Part shown: positions 1-6,573 of the stretch, in pieces
Layout of the letters: the number at the start of each line of letters is the position of its first letter
How positions within the stretch are numbered: position 1 is the stretch's first letter
Translations under genes and position numbers: made by a program
Source: Limiplasma pullistercoris
GTDB taxonomy: Bacteria; Bacillota; Clostridia; Christensenellales; Aristaeellaceae
Direction: 5' to 3'
NCBI GenBank assembly: GCA_018715165.1
Contig: DVMC01000097.1
Coordinates: forward strand, 1-14,119
Length of the DNA: 14,119 nucleotides
The notes under the pieces: generated by a model
Databases searched by the model: none
Told to the model about the DNA's origin: nothing
What the model saw: the letters and a program-made list of their open reading frames with translations, nothing else

Positions 1-1134
1 CGCGTCCTCCTGCGCAAGGTCCCCTTCGCCGGGCAGGCCGTAGTCATACGCCGCCGCGGCGATCACATACAGGTTCGGGCCTGCGCCGTTATCAAGGGGC
101 GTGAGGTCGCCGCTGTCCACGATGGCGCGCATCCGGGGCGCGATGTCCCGCGCATATTCGGCCTTGAGCGACAGCGGCCACGCCCCGAAGGACGCGATAT
201 CCCGCTGCACGCTTTGGGCCATGGCGTCGATGGCCTGAAACAGCGGCGTGTCCGGCCGGGCGGCGGACTGCTGCGCCGCGGCCTCGTCAGGATGCGGCAC
301 GCCGGTATCCGGGTCGGACAGGACCTCGCCGGAGCGCGCGTCCACTACGGCCGAATACACCCGCTCCACATAGCTGTCGCTGCCCTCCCGAAAGAACTTG
401 AACTGCACGTTCCAGCGCGGCCGGTCCGGCTGCTGCTCCGTCACGTACAGGTCGGCCACGGGCTGGGCCGCGTCCAGCGCGCCATCTTCCAGGCCCTGGG
501 CCGAGAGGATGGCCTTCCTTGCCGCGGCGACGGCCTCCGCTTCGGTGATTACGCCGTCGTCCGGCACGAGGAACGTGTCGTCCGCGCCGTCATCGCCGTC
601 AAACTGGCGGGTGACCTGCTGCCACCACGCGCGTTCCTCCGGCGTCCAGGTATCCTCGGCGCCCATCACGGCGTAGGTGATGATGTCCACGCTGATCTCC
701 TCCACCGTCGTTTGACCGGTGAGGGCGAGCAGCAGCGCGTCTGCGATGGCGTGGCGCTCGGCCTCCGGTGTGCCCTCGTCAAAGAGGCGCTCCGTCTCCC
801 CGCCTTGCGCGAGGTATCCCGAATCCACCAGCGCCCGCACAAGCGCCGCCTTATCCTCGATGGCCCAGCCCGCGTAGTCGCCCTCGGTCTGCTCGACCTG
901 CTTCATGGACGCTGCCTGCTCTCGCCACAGAAGCGACGCCGCCAGCGCGCCCATGCCCGCCAGCGCGAGCACCGCGGCCACGATCAGGGCCACGGCCCTT
1001 TTTTTTCTGCGATTCGGGAGTTCCTCCTCAGCGCGCGCCAGCACATGCTTCGCCATCCACGGGTCGCCTGTCAGGCCTGACAGGCGCGCGTCCACGGCCC
1101 TGACAATCCGCTCCGATACGTTCCTTTCATTCAT
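1..1134 (-). CDS. Membrane-anchored PepSY-like protein, probable regulator of the adjacent ECF sigma factor (partial, C-terminus off window)
   Basis: The reading frame is open from the ATG at 1134 to the left edge (378 residues, no stop in the window). The first 45 residues are charged and cytoplasmic-looking. A single membrane segment follows at about residues 47-69, preceded by a basic stretch (NRRKKR), so most of the protein should lie outside the membrane. Residues about 195-275 resemble a PepSY-type domain: an EAEAVAAARKA helix, a WNVQF strand, then YSAVVDARSGEVL. The sequence entering the edge (YDYGLPGEGDLAQEDA) looks like the start of a second copy. The start codon lies inside the sigma gene's end (ATGAATGA, 8-base overlap), which implies translational coupling. 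An anti-sigma or sigma-regulatory role is inferred from this position and topology. No zinc-binding anti-sigma motif is visible, so a simple secreted-domain membrane protein is also possible. Confidence 0.72.
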   Translation of the reverse strand, partial: MNERNVSERIVRAVDARLSGLTGDPWMAKHVLARAEEELPNRRKKRAVALIVAAVLALAGMGALAASLLWREQAASMKQVEQTEGDYAGWAIEDKAALVRALVDSGYLAQGGETERLFDEGTPEAERHAIADALLLALTGQTTVEEISVDIITYAVMGAEDTWTPEERAWWQQVTRQFDGDDGADDTFLVPDDGVITEAEAVAAARKAILSAQGLEDGALDAAQPVADLYVTEQQPDRPRWNVQFKFFREGSDSYVERVYSAVVDARSGEVLSDPDTGVPHPDEAAAQQSAARPDTPLFQAIDAMAQSVQRDIASFGAWPLSLKAEYARDIAPRMRAIVDSGDLTPLDNGAGPNLYVIAAAAYDYGLPGEGDLAQEDA

Positions 1135-1642
1135 GCTCGCGCCCTCCTTCCAGAATGCCGCGCAGGCTTCGCAGGGCGCGGCCCAGCTGCTTGGACACCG
1201 TGGAAACCGTCACGCCCATCGCCTGGGCGGTCTGCGCAAGGCTCATGCGCTGATAGTAGCGCAGCAGCACCGCCTCCCGTTGCTTGGGCGGCAGGCGCAT
1301 CAGCGCGAGCGTCAGCTCCTCGTCCCGCTCATCAAACGGCGCCGACGCCTCGGGAAGCATCTCCGGCGTCACGCGCCGGTCCACATGCCTTGTCCAGCGG
1401 GAACGCCGCATGTCCCGGCAGGTGTTGATGGCGATGCGCATCAGCCACGTCTTTTCGTCGCACTCTCCCCGAAAACTGTCCAGCGCCCGGTAGGCCTTGA
1501 GAAATGTCTCCTGCGCCGCGTCCTCGGCCAGCGAGGCATCGCCCAGACACAGGCAGCACATACGCACGAGCGCGGTTCTGTGGCGCTCCACCAGACCCGT
1601 CAACGCTGCTTCCCGCCAGCCCTGATTCCTGTCCGCCGCCAT
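1127..1642 (-). CDS. ECF-type RNA polymerase sigma factor (sigma-70 family)
   Basis: This is a 171-residue protein with the two-domain plan of extracytoplasmic-function sigma factors. Region 2 lies at about residues 17-82, with the DAAQETFLKAYRAL core helix and the FRGE...TWLMRIAINTCRD segment that contacts core polymerase and the -10 element. Region 4 lies at about residues 106-161, with LPPKQREAVLLRYY followed by a helix-turn-helix (SLAQTAQAMGVTVSTVSKQLGRAL). The linker between them is short, and there is no region 3 or 1.1. The ATG at 1642 is preceded by AAAGGAGGTGA (about 1651-1661 read on the minus strand), an excellent ribosome binding site. The gene overlaps the downstream membrane protein by 8 bases, as sigma/anti-sigma pairs often do. 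Its target promoters and inducing signal are not evident. Confidence 0.93.
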   Translation of the reverse strand: MAADRNQGWREAALTGLVERHRTALVRMCCLCLGDASLAEDAAQETFLKAYRALDSFRGECDEKTWLMRIAINTCRDMRRSRWTRHVDRRVTPEMLPEASAPFDERDEELTLALMRLPPKQREAVLLRYYQRMSLAQTAQAMGVTVSTVSKQLGRALRSLRGILEGGREHE

Positions 1643-1673
1643 GCGCCGCTCACCTCCTTTTACCTATTGGACG

Positions 1674-1712
1674 AAAAAAACGCGCCGTTTGACGACAACG
1701 GCGCGCTTTTTT
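1674..1712 (-). terminator. Rho-independent terminator downstream of the secreted PsbP-like protein gene
   Basis: A perfect 9-bp stem (1681-1689 with 1697-1705) encloses a 7-base loop. Seven A residues lie on its left (1674-1680) and six T residues on its right (1707-1712). Read on the minus strand it gives stem plus U-tract just after the stop of the gene ending at 1723. The flanking A and T runs would let it work in both directions. It separates that gene from the sigma factor operon, so the sigma gene probably needs its own promoter, which I could not identify. Confidence 0.9.
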
Positions 1713-1722
1713 GAGGGTGGGC

Positions 1723-2319
1723 CTACTGGAGCTCAAGGCTTCCCATGATGATCCCCACGGCCTCCGCCCCTGCGCTGATATCTTCGGCGGAGGAGGTCAG
1801 TGTGCAGATCGCAAGCTCCGTCCCCACGGGCATATAGACCTGCATGCCGGTAAAATCGATCCCCGCCATGGTGTAGACGTATTGCAGCAGCATCGCGTCG
1901 GTCCCGCCAATGGCCATAAGCTCAGGATCATAGAAGCTCACGCCACCGATGGCCGACGAAATATTGCTCTGCAGGGAGGAGGACAGGTTCATCAGGTCAT
2001 CCCCGCTCAGCGCCACCCCGGCGTTCTGGTGCTGGAAGTTGATATTGTTGGCGCCGGTGGCGTCCATGAGGACGATGATGCCCAGCTGTTCGATCTGCGT
2101 CCGGGCCGTCTGCGCCAGCTCGGCCACTTCCTCGACGGTGGCGGCTGCGTCTATCATGGTATCAATGTTCTCCCGACTCAGCAGAATCCAGTCGGAGGGA
2201 TAAAGGAAGGTGACGCTCTGATCCTCGGAAACGTACGTCTGGTATTCCTCCGCCACCGTCAGACAGGGCATCGCAAGCAACGCAAATGCAACAAGCAGGC
2301 TCAGCAGCTTTTTGGTCAT
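1723..2319 (-). CDS. Secreted PsbP/DcrB-like small protein of unknown role
   Basis: This is a 198-residue protein with a clear signal peptide: basic MTKK start, hydrophobic core LLSLLVAFALLAM, and a probable cleavage after TVA (residue 23). A cysteine at 19 follows LAMP, a poor lipobox, so secretion is favoured over lipoprotein anchoring. The mature part begins with YVSEDQSVTFLYPSDWILL, the opening strand pattern of PsbP/DcrB (DUF1795-type) domains, followed by alternating strand and helix segments to the C-terminus. These domains occur in small exported bacterial proteins whose functions are mostly unknown. ATG 2319 has AGGAGG about 6 bases upstream. The gene is monocistronic, bounded by its own consensus promoter at 2365-2393 and a terminator at 1674-1712. 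No partner or substrate can be named. Confidence 0.8.
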   Translation of the reverse strand: MTKKLLSLLVAFALLAMPCLTVAEEYQTYVSEDQSVTFLYPSDWILLSRENIDTMIDAAATVEEVAELAQTARTQIEQLGIIVLMDATGANNINFQHQNAGVALSGDDLMNLSSSLQSNISSAIGGVSFYDPELMAIGGTDAMLLQYVYTMAGIDFTGMQVYMPVGTELAICTLTSSAEDISAGAEAVGIIMGSLELQ

Positions 2320-2364
2320 GGGGGCTCCTCCTGTTATTTTTTTGGCGTTCTCCTTGCCAGCCCC

Positions 2365-2393
2365 ATTATACTAGATTCTTTCACAACTGCCAA
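2365..2393 (-). promoter_or_regulatory. Sigma-A type promoter for the secreted PsbP-like protein
   Basis: On the minus strand, TTGGCA (2388-2393) and a perfect TATAAT (2365-2370) are separated by exactly 17 bases. The -10 lies about 45 bases upstream of the ATG at 2319. It sits just after the purR stop codon, so the secreted protein does not depend on purR transcription. Confidence 0.85.
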
Positions 2394-2397
2394 GCCC

Positions 2398-3213
2398 TTA
2401 CACCCAATCCGCCGGACGAATGGCCAGCGTGGAGGGATCGTTGCCCTCCAGGTCCATCACCATGAGCGCCCGTTCACCCTGGATCAGCTTGCTGGCGGGC
2501 TGGGCCTTGGCCATGACAAACGCCATGCCCACAACCTCCACATTGAACTCGCCCATCAGTTCGATCATGCCGCGGGCGGTGCCGCCGGCCTTGAGAAAAT
2601 CATCCACGATGAGCGCGCGCTGGCCCTCGCGCACGGCGCGGCGGCTGAGGCTCATGGTTTCGATATGGGCCGAGGAGCCGCTGACGTAGTTGATGTTGAC
2701 GGCGGAGCCTTCATATACCTTGCTGGACCGCCGGGCAATCACCAGCGGAACGCCCAGCGCCTGCGCCGCCATCAGCGCGGCGGGAATGCCCTTGGTTTCC
2801 ATGGTGAGCACGAAGTCGGGCGCTGCGTCATAGAATTCGCCCGCGATGATCACGCCCATCTTGCGCACGATCTCCGGCATGCTCAGAATATCGCCCAGAT
2901 AGAGAAAGCCGCCGGGCAGCAGGCGCGAGGGGGTGCACAGCTCCTGGCACAGCTCGCCCAGGAACGCCCGCGCGTCCAGGCTTTTCATCACGGGGCGGTA
3001 GCGCACGCCGCCGGCTGCGCCGGTCACGGTATCCAGCTTGCCCAGACCAAAGGTGTCGAACACGCCGCGCAGCAGGTCGATGTCCTCGCTCAGGGTGGAC
3101 TTTGCCGCCCCGAACATTTCACAAAAATACGACAGGGTGAAAATGCGGTTGGGCGACGCGGTGAGCAGCTTGGTCAGCGCCGCCATTCTTTCGTTGCGCT
3201 TGATGCGTTCCAC
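2398..3213 (-). CDS. purR: Purine operon repressor PurR (Bacillus type)
   Basis: This 271-residue protein is the Gram-positive purine repressor, a PRPP-sensing DNA-binding protein unrelated to the LacI-type PurR of enterobacteria. An N-terminal winged-helix domain spans about residues 3-74 (KRNERMAALTKLLTASPNRIFTL, then FGAAKSTLSEDIDLLRG). A type I phosphoribosyltransferase-like domain follows, with the PRPP-binding loop ALIVDDFLKAGGTA at about residues 200-213. Size is close to the family's usual ~280. I chose the GTG at 3213, which has AGGAGG 7-9 bases upstream and begins MERIKRNERM as the family does. The in-frame ATG at 3276 would add 21 unlike residues across the promoter. It is divergent from purB and probably represses both genes through the shared palindrome; release by PRPP is known for the family. 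Confidence 0.93.
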   Translation of the reverse strand: MERIKRNERMAALTKLLTASPNRIFTLSYFCEMFGAAKSTLSEDIDLLRGVFDTFGLGKLDTVTGAAGGVRYRPVMKSLDARAFLGELCQELCTPSRLLPGGFLYLGDILSMPEIVRKMGVIIAGEFYDAAPDFVLTMETKGIPAALMAAQALGVPLVIARRSSKVYEGSAVNINYVSGSSAHIETMSLSRRAVREGQRALIVDDFLKAGGTARGMIELMGEFNVEVVGMAFVMAKAQPASKLIQGERALMVMDLEGNDPSTLAIRPADWV

Positions 3214-3243
3214 GGGCTTCCTCCTTGTTGAAATATCCAGCAC

Positions 3244-3272
3244 AGTATAGCACACGATGCTGAATATTTCCA
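3244..3272 (-). promoter_or_regulatory. Probable purR promoter
   Basis: On the minus strand a TATACT -10 (3244-3249) lies 17 bases from a weak -35, TGGAAA (3267-3272). It is placed about 30 bases before the GTG start of purR and just downstream of the PurBox-like palindrome. The -35 matches the consensus at only 4 of 6 positions, so this assignment is moderate. Confidence 0.6.
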
Positions 3273-3285
3273 GCATTTTTTGTCA

Positions 3286-3300
3286 CGAACGTTCGGAAAT
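3286..3300 (-). promoter_or_regulatory. PurBox-like operator in the purR-purB intergenic region
   Basis: A 10-bp perfect palindrome, CGAACGTTCG (3286-3295), lies between the two divergent promoters. On the minus strand 3300-3288 reads ATTTCCGAACGTT, matching 12 of 13 positions of the known PurBox consensus AWWWCCGAACWWT. Further CGAA/TTCG tetrads occur at 3308-3311 and 3316-3319; the latter overlaps the purB -35 and its spacer. In Bacillus, PurR binds two PurBoxes arranged as an inverted pair. Here only one box is strong, so its partner is unclear. Position and adjacency to purR support a PurR operator; binding is inferred. Confidence 0.7.
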
Positions 3301-3312
3301 TTTCAGTTTCGT

Positions 3313-3341
3313 TTGCGAATGGGGAGGGTTGGTGGTATAAT
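3313..3341 (+). promoter_or_regulatory. purB promoter
   Basis: TTGCGA (3313-3318) and a perfect TATAAT (3336-3341) are 17 bases apart, about 44 bases before the purB ATG. The -35 is about 12 bases downstream of the PurBox-like site, consistent with direct repression by PurR. Confidence 0.85.
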
Positions 3342-3384
3342 CGTTTTGGATATCCCATTTTTTGCAGACGTAGGAGGGCGCCCC

Positions 3385-4821
3385 ATGTCCGATCATTCCC
3401 GGTATATCAGCCCGTTCTCCACCCGGTATGCAAGTCCGGAGATGCAGTTCGTCTTTTCCGAGGACAACAAGTTCCGCACCTGGCGGCGGCTGTGGATCGC
3501 CTTGGCGCGCGCCGAGCAGAAGCAGGGCCTGCCCATCACCGACGAGCAGATCGCCGAGCTGGAGGCCCACAAGGACGATATCAACTACGACGACGCCCAG
3601 CGCCGCGAGCGCGAGTGCCGCCATGACGTGATGAGCCATGTCTACGCCTATGGCCTGCAGTGCCCCAAGGCGCGCGGCATCATCCATCTGGGGGCCACCA
3701 GCTGCTACGTGGGCGACAACACCGACGTGATCCTCATGAAGCAGGGCCTGGAAATCGTGCGCCGCAAGGTGCTCAACGTCATGGATCTGCTTGCTCGCTT
3801 CGCCGAAAAGTACAAGGCCCTGCCCGCGCTGGCCTACACCCATTTGCAGCCCGCGCAGCTGACCACCGTGGGCAAGCGCGCCACCCTGTGGCTCAACGAG
3901 CTGTACATGGATTTTGAGGAAATCGAACACCGTATTGGCACGCTTGCGCTGCTGGGCAGCAAGGGCACCACCGGCACGCAGGCCAGCTTTATGGAGCTTT
4001 TGGGCGGCGACAGCGGGAAGATCCGCCAGATCGAGCAGGACATCGCAAGCGAGATGGGCTTTACCCGCGTGGTGCCCGTCAGCGGGCAGACCTACAGCCG
4101 CAAGATGGACTATATGGTGGTCAGCACCCTTTCGGGCATCGCGCAGACGGCCAGCAAGTTCAGCTACGACATGCGCCTTCTGCAAAACTTCAAGGAGATG
4201 GAGGAGCCCTTCGAGGCCAGCCAGATCGGTTCTTCCGCCATGCCCTACAAGCGCAATCCCATGCGCTGCGAGCGCATTACCTCGCTCAGCCGCTATGTGA
4301 TGGTGGACACGCTCAACACCGCCATCACCGCCGCCACCCAGTGGTTCGAGCGCACGCTGGACGACAGCGCCAATCGCCGCATCGCCGTGAGCGAGGCGTT
4401 CCTGGGCATCGACGCCATCCTCAACATCATGATGAACGTATGCGACGGGCTGGTGGTGTACGAAAAGGTCATCCGCGCCCGCGTGATGAACGAGCTGCCC
4501 TTCATGGCCACCGAAAACATCATGATGGACGCCGTCAAGCGCGGCGGCGACCGCCAGCAGCTGCACGAAAAGCTGCGCGTGCACAGCCAGGCCGCGGCGC
4601 GCGTGGTCAAGGAGGAGGGCGGGAAAAACGACCTCATCGACCGCATTGCCTCAGACCCTGCCTTCATGGTCACGCGCGAGGAGATCGAGGCCATTCTGGA
4701 CCCCGCCAACTTCACCGGCCGGAGCGAGGAACAGGTGGAGGAATTCCTCCGGGACGTCATCCGCCCGGTGCTGGAGGCAAACCGCGAGCTGCTTGGCGAA
4801 AAGCAGGAACTGAGCGTGTGA
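3385..4821 (+). CDS. purB: Adenylosuccinate lyase
   Basis: This 478-residue enzyme splits fumarate from SAICAR and from adenylosuccinate, serving both de novo purine synthesis and AMP formation in the cytoplasm. The fumarase/aspartase superfamily marks are all present: RHDVMSHV near residue 80, YTHLQPAQ with the likely catalytic His at about 153, GTTGTQASF near 195, and the flexible signature loop GSSAMPYKRNP at about 282-292 carrying the catalytic serine. Length and motif wording fit the ~475-residue form of PurB. I chose the ATG at 3385, with AGGAGG at 3372-3377. The longer in-frame extension to 3280 would run through the promoter. It stands alone next to divergent purR rather than in a pur biosynthesis cluster. 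Confidence 0.96.
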   Translation: MSDHSRYISPFSTRYASPEMQFVFSEDNKFRTWRRLWIALARAEQKQGLPITDEQIAELEAHKDDINYDDAQRRERECRHDVMSHVYAYGLQCPKARGIIHLGATSCYVGDNTDVILMKQGLEIVRRKVLNVMDLLARFAEKYKALPALAYTHLQPAQLTTVGKRATLWLNELYMDFEEIEHRIGTLALLGSKGTTGTQASFMELLGGDSGKIRQIEQDIASEMGFTRVVPVSGQTYSRKMDYMVVSTLSGIAQTASKFSYDMRLLQNFKEMEEPFEASQIGSSAMPYKRNPMRCERITSLSRYVMVDTLNTAITAATQWFERTLDDSANRRIAVSEAFLGIDAILNIMMNVCDGLVVYEKVIRARVMNELPFMATENIMMDAVKRGGDRQQLHEKLRVHSQAAARVVKEEGGKNDLIDRIASDPAFMVTREEIEAILDPANFTGRSEEQVEEFLRDVIRPVLEANRELLGEKQELSV

Positions 4822-4863
4822 GGCCGCACCCGGCAGCGCAGACCGAAAGCGAGGCGAAGCACC

Positions 4864-5172
4864 ATGCCCAGGACCCCCGCCCAGAAGCAGGCCACGGACC
4901 GCTACCGCGCCCGTAACGGCCGCGTGCAGGTCAATATCGAGTTGACCCCGGAAATCTGCCGGCGCTGGCAGGCGTACGCCGGTTCCCGCGGCATGAGCCT
5001 GACGGCCATGGCCCGCGAGTGCGTGGCGCGCTGCATGGCAGAGGATTCCCTTGCGGCGGAGGCCGGCGCAGCGGCAAGCCCCGCCGGGGCCGCGCATGCC
5101 GCCGGGGGGCCGCGCTCCATGCGCCCCGCGCGCGTGGACCGGGGTATCGAGGGCATGGAGGGCATGGACTGA
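4864..5172 (+). CDS. Small ribbon-helix-helix-like protein with low-complexity tail
   Basis: This is a predicted 102-residue protein whose residues about 19-59 fit an Arc/CopG-type ribbon-helix-helix: a strand RVQVNIELT, helix PEICRRWQAYAGSRG, then helix SLTAMARECVARCM. That fold dimerises and binds DNA through the strand. The N-terminus (MPRTPAQKQATDRYRARNG) resembles the basic lead-in of small Bacillota RHH proteins. Residues after about 62 are Ala/Gly/Pro-rich and end in RGIEGMEGMD, with no recognisable domain. It starts 42 bases after purB with no terminator between, so it may be co-transcribed. Its ribosome binding site (GAGGCGAAG) is weak compared with its neighbours. There is no toxin-like partner beside it. 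It is probably a real gene, but the tail could reflect GC-rich drift. Confidence 0.6.
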   Translation: MPRTPAQKQATDRYRARNGRVQVNIELTPEICRRWQAYAGSRGMSLTAMARECVARCMAEDSLAAEAGAAASPAGAAHAAGGPRSMRPARVDRGIEGMEGMD

Positions 5173-5178
5173 GCCCGC

Positions 5179-5207
5179 TTGCCAAATGACAAAACCCGTG
5201 CTATAAT
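5179..5207 (+). promoter_or_regulatory. pheST promoter, upstream of the T-box leader
   Basis: TTGCCA (5179-5184) and a perfect TATAAT (5202-5207) are separated by 17 bases. Transcription should start near 5214, giving a leader of about 300 bases before pheS. Confidence 0.88.
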
Positions 5208-5213
5208 GCCCTT

Positions 5214-5482
5214 GCGATGACGAAGAACAACGCCCGCTTCATCGCCCTGACCCAGAGAGGGCGGCACGCGCCGAGGCGCGGGCTGCAAGCCGCCTGCCGG
5301 GGCCGCGGGACATTCGCTTCCGAGCCTTTCCTTTGAACGCTCCATCAAGTAGAGGGAAACGTTTAGGCCGCGTTACTGGTCAAGAGCGCATCGGCGCGCC
5401 CCATGGGGCCGCCCGTGCGAAAGTTGGGTGGTACAACGCGGCGTCAGCCTTCGTCCCATGCATGCATGGGGCGGAGGCTTTT
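5214..5482 (+). ncRNA. T-box riboswitch leader, phenylalanine-specific
   Basis: The leader has the T-box order of elements. A long GC-rich Stem I (about 5216-5340) contains CCAGAGAG (5252-5259), a typical Stem I motif. The proposed specifier codon is TTC for Phe (5318-5320, followed by CGAGCC). AAGTAG (5348-5353) begins the Stem III region. The T-box core GGGTGGTACAACGCG lies at 5426-5440. Within it TGGT (5429-5432) can pair with the ACCA end of uncharged tRNA-Phe. CCGCGTT (5368-5374) is complementary to AACGCGG (5435-5441) and probably forms the antiterminator helix. The terminator follows at 5446-5482. Known T-box logic is that uncharged tRNA stabilises the antiterminator and turns on the downstream synthetase genes. 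Exact Stem I folding was not computed; a second TTC at 5313-5315 makes the specifier register slightly uncertain. Confidence 0.93.
5446..5482 (+). terminator. T-box conditional terminator before pheS
   Basis: A 15-bp stem (5446-5460 with 5465-5479, including two G-U pairs) closes a CATG loop and runs into TTTT (5479-5482). The inner part, CCCATGCATGCATGGG, is fully self-complementary. It ends 37 bases before the pheS start codon and is the regulated stop of the T-box leader. Confidence 0.9.
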
Positions 5483-5519
5483 CTGTTGCAGGCGAAGTTT
5501 GAAAAAGGAGGAACCTGTC

Positions 5520-6548
5520 ATGTCTGTTGTGGATACGCTGAGCGACATCAAAAGGCGGGTCGAGGAGGAGCTGCAGGCGCTTGACGGCTCCGCCGCCCTG
5601 GAAAACCTGCGCGTGCGGGTGCTTGGCAAAAAGGGCGAGCTGACCGCGCTGCTCAAGGGCATGGGCCAGCTGGCTCCGGAGGAGCGCCCCAGGGTGGGCG
5701 CTCAGATCAACGAGGTGCGCCAGTGGCTCACCGAGCGCATGGACGAGGCGCAGGCGCGCATCCGCGCCGCCGAGCGCGCCGCGGCCCTCAAGTCCGAAAC
5801 CATCGACGTCACCGAGCCGCGCCCCCTGCCCAAGGTGGGCAGCGAGCACCCCATCACGCTGGTGATGAACGAGCTGATCGAATGCTTCACCGGCATGGGC
5901 TTTGACGTGATGGAGGGCCCGGAGGTGGAGCTGGATCATTACAACTTTGAGCTGATGAACCTGCCCAAGAACCACCCCGCCCGCGACGCGCAGGATACCT
6001 TCTATATGGATGAGAACATCGTGCTGCGCACGCATACCAGCCCCATGCAGGCGCGCGCCATGCTCACCCGCAAGCCGCCCATCCGCATCATCTGCCCGGG
6101 CCGCGTGTACCGCTCCGACGAGGTGGACGCCACGCACAGCCCAGTATTCCATCAGATGGAAGGCCTGGTGGTGGACGAGCACGTGCGCATGAGCGACCTG
6201 CGCGGCACGCTGGAGGCGTTCGCCAAGAAGCTCTACGGGCCGGACATCACCACCCGCTTCCGCCCCAGCTTCTTCCCCTTCACCGAGCCCAGCGCCGAGG
6301 TGGACCTCACCTGCGTCAGCTGCCACGGCAAGGGCTGCCGCATCTGCAAGGGCACCGGCTGGATCGAGGTGCTGGGCTCCGGCATGGTCAACCCCAAGGT
6401 GCTGGAAATGTGCGGCATCGACCCGGCGAAGTACAGCGGCTTTGCCTTTGGCATCGGCCTGGAGCGCATCGCGATGCAGCGCTACGGCATCCGCGACATG
6501 CGCCTGCTCTACGAGGGCGACGCAAGGCTTCTGGGTCAGCTGAGGTAA
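5520..6548 (+). CDS. pheS: Phenylalanine-tRNA ligase alpha subunit
   Basis: This is the 342-residue catalytic subunit of the alpha2-beta2 enzyme that charges tRNA-Phe in the cytoplasm. The N-terminal ~95 residues are a helical coiled-coil arm for tRNA. The class II synthetase core follows: motif 1 around 110-135, motif 2 around 194-218 (GRVYRSDEVDATHSPVFHQ), and motif 3 at about 307-319 (GFAFGIGLERIAM). Two CxxC pairs at about 265-276 (CVSCHGKGCRIC) form a zinc-knuckle-like insert seen in many bacterial PheS. The ATG at 5520 follows AAGGAGG at normal distance and fits the family's N-terminus. Upstream in-frame codons back to 5403 belong to the T-box leader. pheT follows after 25 bases. Confidence 0.97.
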   Translation: MSVVDTLSDIKRRVEEELQALDGSAALENLRVRVLGKKGELTALLKGMGQLAPEERPRVGAQINEVRQWLTERMDEAQARIRAAERAAALKSETIDVTEPRPLPKVGSEHPITLVMNELIECFTGMGFDVMEGPEVELDHYNFELMNLPKNHPARDAQDTFYMDENIVLRTHTSPMQARAMLTRKPPIRIICPGRVYRSDEVDATHSPVFHQMEGLVVDEHVRMSDLRGTLEAFAKKLYGPDITTRFRPSFFPFTEPSAEVDLTCVSCHGKGCRICKGTGWIEVLGSGMVNPKVLEMCGIDPAKYSGFAFGIGLERIAMQRYGIRDMRLLYEGDARLLGQLR

Positions 6549-6573
6549 GCGTGGGAGAAGGAGGCGTTTCACA

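Noticed and set aside
2257..2265. Lipoprotein signal in the secreted PsbP-like protein (Cys19)
   Set aside because: The residues before Cys (LAMP) do not fit the lipobox; cleavage after TVA is more likely.
1711..3231. Plus-strand open frame opposite the secreted protein and purR (506 codons)
   Set aside because: It crosses two genes, a promoter and an intergenic gap without any motif; it is a composition artefact.
3283..4584. Minus-strand open frame opposite purB
   Set aside because: It is a mirror frame of adenylosuccinate lyase with low-complexity composition.
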